Of a stretch of DNA of 64,000 nucleotides, positions 15,607 through 25,516 are shown piece by piece. The translations under genes and the position numbers were made by a program. The stretch's first letter is position 1, and each line of letters opens with the position of its first letter. This DNA is from JBGPGW01 sp046349515 (GTDB lineage Bacteria; Pseudomonadota; Alphaproteobacteria; CADEGL01). The notes beneath the pieces are model-generated. The model saw nothing but the letters and a program-made list of their open reading frames with translations, ran no database searches and was not told where the DNA came from. The stretch spans positions 1 through 64,000 of the forward strand of contig JAXMCE010000010.1 of the NCBI GenBank assembly GCA_046349515.1, read 5' to 3'.

Positions 15607-17532
15607 ATGCCCATGCGGCACGCCGCAGCCTCCATCGAGACCACGCCTCACGACGAGGCGCGCACCATCTTCGCCGACGCCGTCGCGCTGCACAGGCAAG
15701 GTGCCACGGCGGAAGCTGCGGGGCTTTACCGCCGCGTCCTCGCCCTCGACCCGCACCAGGCGGATGCCGCCCACTTCCTCGCCATCGTCACACGCGATGG
15801 GGGCGACGCGAGCGAGGCCGAAGCGCTGCTGCGCCGGGCGATCGCAGCGAACAGCCGCCATCCCGCCTACCATGCAAGCCTCGCCCTCACTCTGCGTCAG
15901 CTCGGCCGGCCGTCCGAAGCCGTCGACGCTTACCGCCAAGCCATCGGCCTCAAGCCCGATTTTGCCGAAGCCCAGGTCAACCTCGGGAACTTGCTGATCG
16001 AGCTTGGCGATCCCGCGGGTGCGGTCACGGCATTTCGCGCCGCCCTTGTCGTGCGGCCGACGCTAGCCGAGGCGAAGAGCGGATTGTCCGTCGGGCTCTT
16101 GGCCGGAGGACAGGCCACCGAAGCCCTCCAGGCCGCCGAGGAGGCTCTGGTCCTTCAGCCGGGCTACGCGGCCGCCCACAACAATCGTGGCCGCGCGCTC
16201 GAGACTCTCGGTCGCTTCGCCGACGCGGAAGCGGCCTATCGCCAAGCCCTCGCGACGGGACCTGAATCGGCCGATGTCTACAACAATCTGGGCCTCGCAA
16301 TCGAAGCGCAGAAGCGACTCGATGACGCGCTCGCCGCCTATGACCGGGCGATCGCCCTCGATCCCCATTGCAGCCAGGCCCACAACAACCGCGGCGGCGT
16401 GTTCAAGGCGAAGGGGCGCTTCACGGAAGCGGCGCGGGCCTATGAGGCGGCTCTCCTGTCCGCTCCCGACGTCGCCGAAATTCATTGCAACCTCGGCGTT
16501 GTCCGCCAGCTGACGAAACATGTCGATCTCGCCATCGACAGTTACGACCGCGCGATCGCGCTCAAGGGTGACTATGCGAAGGCACATTGGAACCGGGCCA
16601 TCGCGCTTCTCATGTCCGGGCGCCTCCGAGAGGGTTTCGCCGCCTACGAATGGCGCTTCCACTACGACGGCTACCGGGCGACCCAGGCGCCACGCTCATG
16701 GCCGATCCCGCGCTGGGACGGAACGGCGCCCCGCGGCCGCCGACTCCTCGTCACGGCCGAGCAAGGACTCGGCGATTCGCTCCAGTTCATCCGGTGCCTT
16801 GCGCCGCTGCGCGCCCTGGGCGCGGAGATCCTGCTCGAATGCCCATCGAAACTCCAAACACTGTTTGCGCGGTGCCCTGACATCGGCACGCTCGTCGATC
16901 CGAAGGACATAGACTCAGCGGCGCGCTCCGCCGATGCGCATGTGTCTCTCTTGAGCCTTCCCCACCACCTGGGCATCGATCTCGACACGATTCCGGCGGC
17001 GGTTCCCTACATTCGGACCGATCCGGCGCTCGCCCGGGCGTGGGCGAAACGGCTCGACCATCGGGCCGGCCTGCGTGTCGGACTTTGCTGGCAAGGCAGC
17101 CCCAACAACACCGCCGACGCTCATCGCTCGATTCCCGCGCGTCTCTTCGCGCCCTTGAGCCGATTCCCGCGAATCCGCTTCTACAGCCTTCAGAAAGGCT
17201 ATGGCTCCGAGCGCGCCGCAGACATCCCCGGCCTTGTCGATTTCGCGGCGGAGCTGGACGAATCCGACTCGTTCGTGGACACGGCGGCGCTGATCAGCGG
17301 CCTCGATCTCGTCATCACCGTGGACACATCGCTCGCCCATCTCGCAGGCGCGCTCGGCCGTCCTGTCTGGACGTTGCTTGCGGACCTGCCGGACTGGCGG
17401 TGGATGCTGGGGCGGTCCGACAGTCCGTGGTACCCGACGATGCGCCTTTTCCGCCAGCCGGCGAAAGGCGATTGGCAGACCGTCATCGACGAAGTTGCGT
17501 CCGCCCTCGCCGAACTTTCGAGCGGCCGATGA
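15607..17532 (+). CDS. TPR protein with C-terminal glycosyltransferase-like domain (1)
   Basis: 641 residues. The N-terminal ~350 residues form about nine tetratricopeptide repeats (for example AEAQVNLGNLLIELGDPAGA, ADVYNNLGLAIEAQKRLDDA). The rest resembles a GT-B glycosyltransferase of the heptosyltransferase/GT9 type: TAEQGLGDSLQFIRCL, LRVGLCWQGSPNN, and the nucleotide-sugar region VITVDTSLAHLAGALGRPVW. Such fusions often glycosylate surface proteins. It overlaps the next gene by 4 bp. The ATG at 15613 is an alternative start. No sigma-54 promoter or dyad lies in the 122 bp upstream. Target and sugar are unknown. Confidence 0.85.
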   Translation: MPMRHAAASIETTPHDEARTIFADAVALHRQGATAEAAGLYRRVLALDPHQADAAHFLAIVTRDGGDASEAEALLRRAIAANSRHPAYHASLALTLRQLGRPSEAVDAYRQAIGLKPDFAEAQVNLGNLLIELGDPAGAVTAFRAALVVRPTLAEAKSGLSVGLLAGGQATEALQAAEEALVLQPGYAAAHNNRGRALETLGRFADAEAAYRQALATGPESADVYNNLGLAIEAQKRLDDALAAYDRAIALDPHCSQAHNNRGGVFKAKGRFTEAARAYEAALLSAPDVAEIHCNLGVVRQLTKHVDLAIDSYDRAIALKGDYAKAHWNRAIALLMSGRLREGFAAYEWRFHYDGYRATQAPRSWPIPRWDGTAPRGRRLLVTAEQGLGDSLQFIRCLAPLRALGAEILLECPSKLQTLFARCPDIGTLVDPKDIDSAARSADAHVSLLSLPHHLGIDLDTIPAAVPYIRTDPALARAWAKRLDHRAGLRVGLCWQGSPNNTADAHRSIPARLFAPLSRFPRIRFYSLQKGYGSERAADIPGLVDFAAELDESDSFVDTAALISGLDLVITVDTSLAHLAGALGRPVWTLLADLPDWRWMLGRSDSPWYPTMRLFRQPAKGDWQTVIDEVASALAELSSGR

Positions 17533-19454
17533 CGCGACGCGCGCGTCCTTCGCCCCAGGCGGCTCAAGAGACGCTTCACCGCGCAGTCGCGGCACATCGC
17601 GCTGGCCTCCTGGATGATGCGCGGTCGCTCTACCGCGCGGTCCTCGCTTCCTTCCCCAAGCACGCGGGCACACAGCACCTCTTGGCGACCCTCGCCCAGC
17701 AACAGGGCCGACACGAGGAGGCGCTCACGCTGCTCATCCAGGCGGCCAAGGTCGAGCCGCGGAATGCCGCGATTCGCGGAAGCCTCGCCGCGAGCCAGCG
17801 CGCGCTCGGCCGGCTGAGCGAGGCCGAAGCCTCCTACCGTCGCGCGATCGCGCTCAAACCCGATCTGGCCGAAGCCCACAACAATTTGGGCAACCTTCTC
17901 GCGGAGCAGGCTCACTTTCCGTCCGCAGCCGACAGCCTGCGGCGTGCGGTATCGGCGAAGCCCGATTTTCCAGACGCACACAACAATCTCGGGACGGTTC
18001 TCGAGGCACTCGGACGCGGCCAGGAGGCCGGAGGCGCCTACCTTCGCGCCCTGGCGCTTCGCCCTGGCTATCCCCAGGCGAAGGACAACCTCGCCCGCCT
18101 GTCGCACCACGCACCGCTCGAGGGCGCCGAGGCCTGCTACGAGCGGTTCCTCGCCGAGGACTGGGACGAGGCGGCGCTCGCGCGGGACTACGGCGCAGCC
18201 CTCTATCGCGCCGGGCGTCTCGATGCCGCGATCGCAGCCTATGACGCTGCGCTCGCACGCTGTCCCAAGGATCCGGCGCTCCACAACAATCGCGGCGTCG
18301 CGCGCCAGCAATTGGGTCGGCTCGAACGGGCGATCGAGGACTATCGGCGCGCCATCGACTTGAAACCCGACTATGCCGATGCGCACGGCAATCTCGGCAT
18401 CGCGCTCAAGGAATGCGGGCGATTCGAGGAGGCGATCGCCTGCCACGACCGCGCCCTGGCCATCGCGCCCGAGTTCGGCGCGGCCCGCCACAACCGCGCG
18501 CTCGCCGAGTTGACGCTCGGCCGTTTCGAGCGCGCCTGGGCCGACTACCGTTCGCGCGATGGCGTCGACAGGGCTCGGGCGCCGGTGCCCACCGCGCCTC
18601 TGGCGGCCGATCTCCGCGGCCTGCGGCTGTGCATCCTTCGCGACCAAGGGCTCGGCGATGAGCTGTTCTTCCTGCGATTCGTCCCGGAATTGGTCGCACG
18701 CGGCGCCATCGTCGACTATGAGCCGCATCCGAAACTCCGGGCGCTCCTCAACGGCCATCCGTCCCTCGCCCGCCTCCGCACGGGCGAGGAGAGCGATGAC
18801 GGCTACGACGCGATTCTTTCGGTCGCGGACCTGCCCTATCTCGTCGGCATGCACGCGGCTGCGGACGCGCCGCGGCCGTTCGTCATCGAGCCGGCGGCCG
18901 AACGCCTGGCTCGCATCGGCGAACGCCTCGCGTCCTTCGGGCCCGCACCCTATGTCGGCATCACCTGGCGCGCCGGCACCGCGCGACAGGAAAAGCTGTT
19001 CAAGTCCGTCGACCCTGCCGCGATCGGCCGGCTGCTGGCGCCCCTCGGCTGCACGGCCGTCGTCCTCCAGCGCGCACCACAGGACGACGAGACTCGGTCG
19101 TTCGAGGCGGCGCTCGGCCGGCCATTCTTCGATGCGTCGTCGATGAATGACGATCTTGTCGAGATGGCGGCGATGCTCGCTCTCCTCGATGACGGCGTCG
19201 TGGTGAGCAATACGAACCTGCATCTTTCGGCCGGGCTCGGCAAAACCTGCCGCGTTCTCGTGCCGAATCCGGCCGAGTTCCGCTGGCCCGGCGCGGGTGG
19301 TTCGAGCCCGTGGTTTCCCAATTTTTCCGTTTACCGCCAATCGGTTAATGGCGACTGGGCCGATGCGTTTACCCACTTGGCGCAGGACTTGCTGAAAGAG
19401 CCTTCGAATGGTGGCGACGCCCGCCATCCTGTCGCTCAAGTCACGAGGCCATGA
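17529..19454 (+). CDS. TPR protein with C-terminal glycosyltransferase-like domain (2)
   Basis: Also 641 residues and clearly a paralogue of the preceding protein: a TPR array (AEAHNNLGNLLAEQAHFPSA, ADAHGNLGIALKECGRFEEA) then a GT9-like domain with LRDQGLGDELFFLRFVPEL, YVGITWRAGTARQEKLFKSV and VVVSNTNLHLSAGLGKTCRVL. In this copy the usual VDTSLAHLAGALG is SNTNLHLSAGLG, so donor or acceptor use may differ, or activity may be lost. The start is an ATGA overlap at 17529; upstream in-frame codons lie inside the previous gene. It overlaps the next gene by 4 bp. Confidence 0.83.
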   Translation: MTRRARPSPQAAQETLHRAVAAHRAGLLDDARSLYRAVLASFPKHAGTQHLLATLAQQQGRHEEALTLLIQAAKVEPRNAAIRGSLAASQRALGRLSEAEASYRRAIALKPDLAEAHNNLGNLLAEQAHFPSAADSLRRAVSAKPDFPDAHNNLGTVLEALGRGQEAGGAYLRALALRPGYPQAKDNLARLSHHAPLEGAEACYERFLAEDWDEAALARDYGAALYRAGRLDAAIAAYDAALARCPKDPALHNNRGVARQQLGRLERAIEDYRRAIDLKPDYADAHGNLGIALKECGRFEEAIACHDRALAIAPEFGAARHNRALAELTLGRFERAWADYRSRDGVDRARAPVPTAPLAADLRGLRLCILRDQGLGDELFFLRFVPELVARGAIVDYEPHPKLRALLNGHPSLARLRTGEESDDGYDAILSVADLPYLVGMHAAADAPRPFVIEPAAERLARIGERLASFGPAPYVGITWRAGTARQEKLFKSVDPAAIGRLLAPLGCTAVVLQRAPQDDETRSFEAALGRPFFDASSMNDDLVEMAAMLALLDDGVVVSNTNLHLSAGLGKTCRVLVPNPAEFRWPGAGGSSPWFPNFSVYRQSVNGDWADAFTHLAQDLLKEPSNGGDARHPVAQVTRP

Positions 19455-20230
19455 CGATGTCAGAAAAACTCCACGTCTTTGTCGGCTGGGATAGTCGCGA
19501 AGACATCGCCTACCAGATCTGCCGCCACTCTCTTCTCCGCCGCACCAATGTTCCCGTCGTCGTGACGCCGCTTCGCCAGCGCGCCCTCCGCGCGCTCCAG
19601 CTCTACACGCGCGCGAAGGACCCGCTTGCGTCGACGGAATTCACCTACACGCGCTTCCTCGTCCCCTACCTTTCGGGCTACCGGGGTTGGGCGCTCTTCT
19701 GCGACTGCGATTTCCTGTGGCTCGAGGACGTGACCAAGCTGTTCGCGCTGGCCGATCCCCGCTACGCCGCCATGTGCGTCCAGCACGACTATCGTCCGCG
19801 CGAAACCTGGAAGATGGATGGCTGCGCGCAGAGCGTCTATCCGCGCAAGAACTGGTCGAGCCTCGTTCTCTACAATTGCGAACACCCGGCGAATCGCGCT
19901 CTTACGCCCGCGCTGGCCAACAGCGAGAGCGGCGCTTTCCTCCATCAGTTCCGCTGGCTCGACGATTCCCTGATCGGCCCGCTTCCCGAGACGTGGAATT
20001 GGCTCGAAGGCTGGTCCCAGCGCCCGGCTGACAAGCCCCCTGCCGCCGTCCACTTCACCCGCGGCGGTCCCTGGTTCGATGCCTGGCAGGACGTCGCCTA
20101 CGGCGATCTGTGGCTCGCGGAGCGCGACCACTGGCGCGCCGAGCGGGCGCAGGCCGATGCGCCGGAAGCACGACTCGGCGTCATGTGGCAGAGCCCGCCG
20201 ACCGATTCGACGCTCGCCGTCACGCCATAA
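19451..20230 (+). CDS. Putative GT8-like glycosyltransferase
   Basis: 259 residues. The N-terminus VFVGWDSREDIAYQICRHSLL resembles glycosyltransferases with the form FIGYDSRE..AY.V..HSI; CDCDFLWLEDV supplies a DxD metal-binding motif at about residue 78; HFTRGGPWFDAW near the end resembles a conserved acceptor-side motif. The second ATG (19457) is an alternative start. It overlaps the TPR glycosyltransferase gene upstream, so the three form one operon. Probably adds a sugar to a glycan built by neighbours; substrate unknown. Confidence 0.75.
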   Translation: MTMSEKLHVFVGWDSREDIAYQICRHSLLRRTNVPVVVTPLRQRALRALQLYTRAKDPLASTEFTYTRFLVPYLSGYRGWALFCDCDFLWLEDVTKLFALADPRYAAMCVQHDYRPRETWKMDGCAQSVYPRKNWSSLVLYNCEHPANRALTPALANSESGAFLHQFRWLDDSLIGPLPETWNWLEGWSQRPADKPPAAVHFTRGGPWFDAWQDVAYGDLWLAERDHWRAERAQADAPEARLGVMWQSPPTDSTLAVTP

Positions 20231-20250
20231 CGCACGAAGGACACACGCCC

Positions 20251-21513
20251 ATGAACGCCATGCCCGCCGCGGCACGGACCACGGACGAGAGCGCGATCGA
20301 ACGTGCGGTTGAGCGCCACGCGGCCCGCGACTTGCCCGGTGCCGAGACTCTCTACCGGCAGATCATCGCCTCGGATCCCAGGGATTGCGATGCGCTGTAT
20401 CTTCTCGGCGTCGTGGCCTACCAGTTCGGCCATCGAGAGGAGGCCGAGCGCATCCTGCGCACGACGCTCCAGGTCCTGCGCTTCTCACCGCGCTTCGAGT
20501 GGTCGCTCGGTCACGTGCTCAAGGGCCAAGGCACGACCGCGGAGGACGACATCCGCGGCTTCCTTCGCACCAAGCGTCTCGAGCCGCACATCTTCTCGGG
20601 CACGCTCGGCGGCGCCCTCGACTTCAAGCAGATCGAGCCCTGGTATTTCAGCAAGCGCATGAACCCGTTCCCGCGCGAAATGGCGGACTTCGAGAACTTG
20701 CCGAAGCTCGTCGAGCGATACGTCCTCAAGGGCTGGCTGCCGAAGGAGAAGCCCTTCCGGTCGGGCGCAAGCCTCCTGACGCTCGGATCCTGCTTCGCCG
20801 AGGAGCTTCGCAAGTATTTGGCCGAGCACGACAAGCAGTCGCGCCTCATCTTCGTGCCCCCCGGCCTCAACAACACCTACGCGCTCCGTCAGTTCATCGA
20901 GTGGAGCCTGACCGGCAACGCTTCGAGCGACGCGTACTGGTACGACGAGCATGCGACCGGCGGCTCCGTCAAATGGATGCCGGAAGCCGAGCAGCAGTCC
21001 TACAAGGCGACCTTCGAGGCGGCCGACGGGTTCGTCCTCACCATCGGACTCGCCGAGGTCTGGGCCGACCGCGAGACGGGCGGCGTCTTCTGGCGCGGCG
21101 TCCCCAAGGCCATGTTCGATGAGACGCGGCACGAGTGCCGCCTCACCTCGGTCTTCGAGAACGAGGAGAATCTGGCGGAGATCGTGCGCCTCCTCCGCCG
21201 TCACTGCGGCGAGAAGCCCATCATCATCACGCTGTCGCCGGTGCCGCTCAAAGCGACGGTCCGCGAGGTGTCCTGCATCACGGCGGACTGCGTCTCGAAG
21301 TCGACCCTTCGCGTCGCGATCGACGGCCTCATGCGGCGCAACCTGCCGAACGTGCACTATTGGCCATCCTTCGAGATCGTGAAGTGGCTCGGCTGTCACC
21401 TGCCCGTCGCCATGTACGGCGATGACGGCAACACGCGCCACGTCTCGCGCCGCACCGTCGAGCTCATCCTCGATCGTTTCATCACCCACTACTTCCGCGA
21501 CGGGGAGGCCTGA
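20251..21513 (+). CDS. GSCFA domain protein with N-terminal TPR
   Basis: 420 residues. A short TPR segment (ERAVERHAARDLPGAETLYRQII..DCDALYLLGVVAYQFG) is followed by a domain with LTLGSCFAEELRKYL, the motif that names the GSCFA family, and FVLTIGLAEVWADRETGGVFWR. GSCFA domains are SGNH/GDSL-hydrolase-like and are found in bacterial polysaccharide-related loci, so an acyl or acetyl esterase/transferase role on a glycan is plausible but not shown. Start 20251 follows GAAGGA at 11 bp. Confidence 0.82.
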   Translation: MNAMPAAARTTDESAIERAVERHAARDLPGAETLYRQIIASDPRDCDALYLLGVVAYQFGHREEAERILRTTLQVLRFSPRFEWSLGHVLKGQGTTAEDDIRGFLRTKRLEPHIFSGTLGGALDFKQIEPWYFSKRMNPFPREMADFENLPKLVERYVLKGWLPKEKPFRSGASLLTLGSCFAEELRKYLAEHDKQSRLIFVPPGLNNTYALRQFIEWSLTGNASSDAYWYDEHATGGSVKWMPEAEQQSYKATFEAADGFVLTIGLAEVWADRETGGVFWRGVPKAMFDETRHECRLTSVFENEENLAEIVRLLRRHCGEKPIIITLSPVPLKATVREVSCITADCVSKSTLRVAIDGLMRRNLPNVHYWPSFEIVKWLGCHLPVAMYGDDGNTRHVSRRTVELILDRFITHYFRDGEA

Positions 21514-21517
21514 GGCG

Positions 21518-22291
21518 ATGTCCGCCAATGCATCCCTGATCGAGCAATACGAGCAACTCGACCCCACGGTCACGTACCGCCGACAGGAGTCCGACATGCG
21601 CTTTTCGACGCCGAACCGCCTGACGCTCTGGCGCGTCGAAACGGTGCTCCACAAGGAGCCCGACACGATCGAATGGATCGAAAGCTTCGCGCGCGACGAG
21701 GTCTTCGTGGACATCGGCGCGAATGTCGGCATGTACACGATCTGGGCGGCGCGCGTCGCCGGCGCGCGCGTCATCGCCTTCGAGCCCGAAGCGCAGAACT
21801 ATGCGCTTCTCTGCCGCAACATCGCGCTCAATGAGCTCGGCGACCGCGCCGTCGCCTACTGCGCCGCGATCGCGGATGCCCCCGGCTTCGGCCTGCTCCA
21901 TGTCAGCACGGTCGGGGCCGGTCATTCCTGCCACAGCTTCGGCGAGTCGGTCGACTTCAAGCTCGAACCCCGCGCGTTTCCCTTTGCGCAAGGCTCGTTC
22001 TCGGCGACCCTCGACGAACTCGTCGCTGCCGACGTCATCCCCCAGCCCCATCACGTCAAGATCGACGTCGACGGCATCGAGCACAAGGTGGTGGCCGGCG
22101 CCCGCAGGACGTTCGCCGACGCGCGCTGCCAGTCCGTGCTCGTCGAGATCAACCGAAACCTTCCGGCCCACCGCGCGATCGTCGAAGAGCTGAGCGCGAT
22201 GGGCTTCAACCATTCTCAGGCCGAGGCGGACAAATCGCTCCGCACCGAAGGCCTCTTCGAAGGGTGTGGTAACTATGTTTTCCGACGCTAA
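21518..22291 (+). CDS. FkbM family methyltransferase
   Basis: 257-residue SAM-dependent methyltransferase. Motif I is VFVDIGANVGMYTIWAARVAGA; the acidic residue after beta-2 is in VIAFEPEAQNY; and the family motif HVKIDVDGIEHKVVAGA is present. FkbM proteins commonly O-methylate sugars in surface glycans. It begins 4 bp after the GSCFA gene and its 3' end overlaps the next start, so translation is coupled. Confidence 0.88.
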   Translation: MSANASLIEQYEQLDPTVTYRRQESDMRFSTPNRLTLWRVETVLHKEPDTIEWIESFARDEVFVDIGANVGMYTIWAARVAGARVIAFEPEAQNYALLCRNIALNELGDRAVAYCAAIADAPGFGLLHVSTVGAGHSCHSFGESVDFKLEPRAFPFAQGSFSATLDELVAADVIPQPHHVKIDVDGIEHKVVAGARRTFADARCQSVLVEINRNLPAHRAIVEELSAMGFNHSQAEADKSLRTEGLFEGCGNYVFRR

Positions 22292-23033
22292 GCGCCATTT
22301 CCTCTACCACGTCGGCAATGCTGCGGTCCGGCCCTACCCTTATCCGCACCTCTACCTGACCGACGTCCTGCCGCGCGAGTACTTCGCCGCGATGCGGCGC
22401 AACCTGCCCGGTCGGACTGACTATGCGAGTCTGGCCGACAGCGGGCGCGTGACGCGCGGCGCTTATCGGGAACGGTCGATCTTCTTCTTCGAGGACCGCG
22501 ATCTCTCGAAGTTGGCGCCCGGGCAGGCGGATTTCTGGCGCGACTTCGCGGGCTGGTTTCTCGACGAGGAGGTCATGGGTCTCCTCATCGCCAAGTTTGA
22601 CGGCCCGATCCGCCAGCGCTTCGCCGATTGCACGGGCAACGTGACGCTCAAGCCCGAGGCTTATCTGGTGAAGGACGCCTCCGGCTATGCGATCGGCCCC
22701 CACACGGACGCGCCCCACCGGCTGATCTCGCTTCTTCTCTACATTCCGGCGGATGATCGCTGGCAGAGCCACGGCACATCGCTCTATGCGCCGCGCGACC
22801 GCCAGTTCACCTGCGCCGGCGGCCCGCACTACAAGCCGGAGCCGTTCGACCGCATCGCCACGATGCCGTACCTGCCGAACGCGCTCTTCGCCTTCCCCAA
22901 GACGGAGACGTCATTCCACGGCGTCGAGCCGATCGCGGAAGACGGGATCGAACGCGACATCATCCTCTATGACGTTCGCCTCGAAGGCGAGCTCGTCCGG
23001 CACCCGACCGCCGGGAATGAGGCCCGCGCATGA
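22275..23033 (+). CDS. Putative 2-oxoglutarate/Fe(II)-dependent oxygenase
   Basis: 252 residues. An iron-binding H-x-D...H triad is visible: GPHTDAPHRLISLLLYIP supplies His and Asp, and KTETSFHGVEPI the distal His; a basic residue for 2-oxoglutarate follows in GIERDIILYDVRL. The ATG at 22275 lies inside the end of the FkbM gene; an in-frame GTG at 22266 is another option. In this setting it may hydroxylate a glycan, a nucleotide sugar or a protein side chain; substrate unknown. Confidence 0.75.
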   Translation: MFSDAKRHFLYHVGNAAVRPYPYPHLYLTDVLPREYFAAMRRNLPGRTDYASLADSGRVTRGAYRERSIFFFEDRDLSKLAPGQADFWRDFAGWFLDEEVMGLLIAKFDGPIRQRFADCTGNVTLKPEAYLVKDASGYAIGPHTDAPHRLISLLLYIPADDRWQSHGTSLYAPRDRQFTCAGGPHYKPEPFDRIATMPYLPNALFAFPKTETSFHGVEPIAEDGIERDIILYDVRLEGELVRHPTAGNEARA

Positions 23034-25516
23034 CCACGCGACAGGAACCCGCGCCCAAGATCGCCTTCGACCTTCCGCCGGTCGAGGCCTTGGCCGAGGC
23101 CGTCGATCTTCATCGCGCGGGCGACATGGCGTCGGCCGAGCGCATGTATCGCCAGATCCTGACCCGTTCCCAGGATCATGCCGACGTCCTGCATCTCCTC
23201 GGCGTCTTGGAGACGCAGAGCGGCCGCGCCAAGGACGCGATCATCCATATCGAGCAAGCCATCGATGCCGCACCGGCCGCGGCGAACTACCATGTGAGCC
23301 TCGGCGTGGCCCTCCGCGCCATCGGCCGAGGGGGGGACGCGGCAGCGGCGTATCGCAAGGCCATCGCGCTCGACCCGACTTTCGCCGATGCCCATGTGAA
23401 TCTTGGCAACGTTCTTGCGGAATCAGGCGACTTCGCGGGCGCCGTCGCGTCCTACGAACGTGCGCGTGAACTCAATCCCGGCTCCAGCAAGCTGCGCCGC
23501 CGTCTTGCCGAGACTTACGACCGGCATGGCGTGGAGTTGCAGCAGCGCGGCCAGCCGCGCGAAGCGATCGAGCGTCACAATGCCGCGATCGCTGTCGACC
23601 CTGAGTATTCGAATGCCCATCACAACCTCGGCGTGGCTCTCCAGGCCACGGGCCAACTTGATGACGCGGCCGCCGCGTTTCGCCATGCGATCGCGAAGGA
23701 TCCGGTCGCGGCCACCTCGCACTGCAACCTGGGCTTGGTTCTCACCGAGCTCGGCGCGTACGAGGCGGCCGACGCCGCTCTTCACCGCGCGCTCGAGCTC
23801 GACCCGCATTCGGTCGAAGCACAGAACGGGTTGGGACGCCTCCTGGAGTGCCGTGGAGAAAGTGATGCCGCCGTCGCGGCGTTCGACAATGCCTACACGC
23901 TCGATCCCGGCAACGCCAAGGCTTCATTCAACTGGGCGCATGCCTTGCTCAAGGCGGGGCGCGCGGAAGAGGCGCTCGCCGCCTTCGACATCGTGATCGC
24001 GCAGGCGCCAACGCTCGCCAAGGCCCATTCCAATCGCGGCGCGGCGCTCGAGGCCCTCATGCGGTTCGAGGACGCCGCGGAGGCCTATCGGTCCGCGCTC
24101 TCGCACGATCCGGACCTCATGGAGGCGCGCAACAACCTCGCGGGAGTCTTTCTGGTCCAGGGCCGCCACGAGGAGGCGGAGCGCACCTACCGAGAGGCGC
24201 TGGAGCGCTCGCTCGCAGCGGGATCCGCACGTGCCGCGGCCGTGCATTCCAACCTCCTCTTCGCCATGAGCTACAACGATGCCCATGACGTCGCGTCGCT
24301 CGCGGCCGAACATGCCCGCTGGCAGACGCTCCATGCCCGCACGAACGCGGCGCCCGCGCACGCCAATGCCGCCGACCCAGAACGGCGACTGCGCATCGGT
24401 TACGTGTCACCCGACTTCCGCGGCCACGCCGTCTTCTTCTTCATCAGCCCCCTTCTCCACAGCCACGACCGCAAGGCCGTCGAAATTTTCTGCTACGCCG
24501 ATGTCAGCCGGCCCGACGAGTTGACCGAGCAACTTCGCGCGACGGCCGACGCATGGCGCGATACGACCGCCCTGTCCGACGTCGCGCTGGCGGAGACCAT
24601 CCGCGCCGACGGGATCGACATCCTCGTCGACCTGGCCGGCCACACGAACGGCAACAGGCTTCCAGCCTTCGCCCTCAAGCCCGCGCCCGTTCAGGTGTCC
24701 TATCTCGGCTATGCCATGACCACTGGCCTTGCGGCGATGGACTATAAACTCACCGACCGCCACATGACGCCGGCGGACACGAAAGAGCACTTCAGCGAGG
24801 TGCTGGCGACGCTGCCGGACAGCTTCGCCTGTTATGCGCCACCGACTCAGGCCCCCGATGTCGGCCCCTTGCCGGCTCTCACCACGGGGCACATCACCTT
24901 CGGGTGCTTCAACAACCTGGCCAAGATCACGCCCGACGTCATCGCGCTGTGGTCCGCGACTCTCCATGCCGTCGAGGGTTCGCGGCTGATGCTCAAGGCC
25001 AAGGCGTTGAGCGACGACGCCACGCGCGAGCGGATCGTCGAGAAGTTCGCTGCCTGCGACATCGGCCGCGACAGGCTGATCCTCCGCGGACATGCCGCGG
25101 AAGTCGGCACGCATCTCGCCGCCTATAACGAGGTCGACATTGCGCTCGACACCTTTCCCTATGGCGGCGGGACGACGACGTTCGAGGCCCTTTGGATGGG
25201 CGTGCCGGTCGTGTCTCTTTCGGGCGACCGGAGCACGGCGCGTCTCAGCCTTAGCTTCCTCGCGACCGCCGGCCTTGGCGCCTTGGCGACACCGGATCCC
25301 CGCGCGTTCGTCCACTGCGCCTTCGAGCTTTCGAGCAACCTCCCGCGCCTGGCGGACCTCCGCTCCAGGTTGAGGCAGCGCATCGCGGTCTCACCGCTCT
25401 GCGATGCGCCGCGCTTTGTGCGCAACATGGAGGATCTCTACCGGATGATGTGGCGCCGCTGGTGCCAGTCGCAAGCGCGCATCACGCCGCAGGCCCAAGA
25501 AGGAGCCACGCCATGA
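23030..25516 (+). CDS. TPR O-linked N-acetylglucosamine transferase-like protein (GT41, FlmG-like)
   Basis: 828 residues. The N-terminal half (to about 430) holds roughly eleven TPRs. The C-terminal half is the GT41 catalytic region: RLRIGYVSPDFRGHAVFFFISPLL, ILVDLAGHTNGNRLPAFALKPAPVQVSYLGYAMTTGL, TFGCFNNLAKITPDVIALWS, and the donor site DIALDTFPYGGGTTTFEALWMGVPVVSL. Caulobacter FlmG, which glycosylates flagellin, has the same TPR-GT41 layout. It lies 3 kb from the flagellin gene, so flagellin is a good candidate acceptor (inference). Start overlaps the previous stop (ATGA). Confidence 0.88.
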   Translation: MTTRQEPAPKIAFDLPPVEALAEAVDLHRAGDMASAERMYRQILTRSQDHADVLHLLGVLETQSGRAKDAIIHIEQAIDAAPAAANYHVSLGVALRAIGRGGDAAAAYRKAIALDPTFADAHVNLGNVLAESGDFAGAVASYERARELNPGSSKLRRRLAETYDRHGVELQQRGQPREAIERHNAAIAVDPEYSNAHHNLGVALQATGQLDDAAAAFRHAIAKDPVAATSHCNLGLVLTELGAYEAADAALHRALELDPHSVEAQNGLGRLLECRGESDAAVAAFDNAYTLDPGNAKASFNWAHALLKAGRAEEALAAFDIVIAQAPTLAKAHSNRGAALEALMRFEDAAEAYRSALSHDPDLMEARNNLAGVFLVQGRHEEAERTYREALERSLAAGSARAAAVHSNLLFAMSYNDAHDVASLAAEHARWQTLHARTNAAPAHANAADPERRLRIGYVSPDFRGHAVFFFISPLLHSHDRKAVEIFCYADVSRPDELTEQLRATADAWRDTTALSDVALAETIRADGIDILVDLAGHTNGNRLPAFALKPAPVQVSYLGYAMTTGLAAMDYKLTDRHMTPADTKEHFSEVLATLPDSFACYAPPTQAPDVGPLPALTTGHITFGCFNNLAKITPDVIALWSATLHAVEGSRLMLKAKALSDDATRERIVEKFAACDIGRDRLILRGHAAEVGTHLAAYNEVDIALDTFPYGGGTTTFEALWMGVPVVSLSGDRSTARLSLSFLATAGLGALATPDPRAFVHCAFELSSNLPRLADLRSRLRQRIAVSPLCDAPRFVRNMEDLYRMMWRRWCQSQARITPQAQEGATP

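Noticed and set aside
17199..19439. 746-codon antisense open frame opposite the TPR glycosyltransferases
   Set aside because: High GC in third positions keeps the opposite strand open; the encoded sequence has no family pattern and the sense protein is clearly real. The same applies to 7169-8908, 34726-35439 and 45820-47640 on the minus strand.
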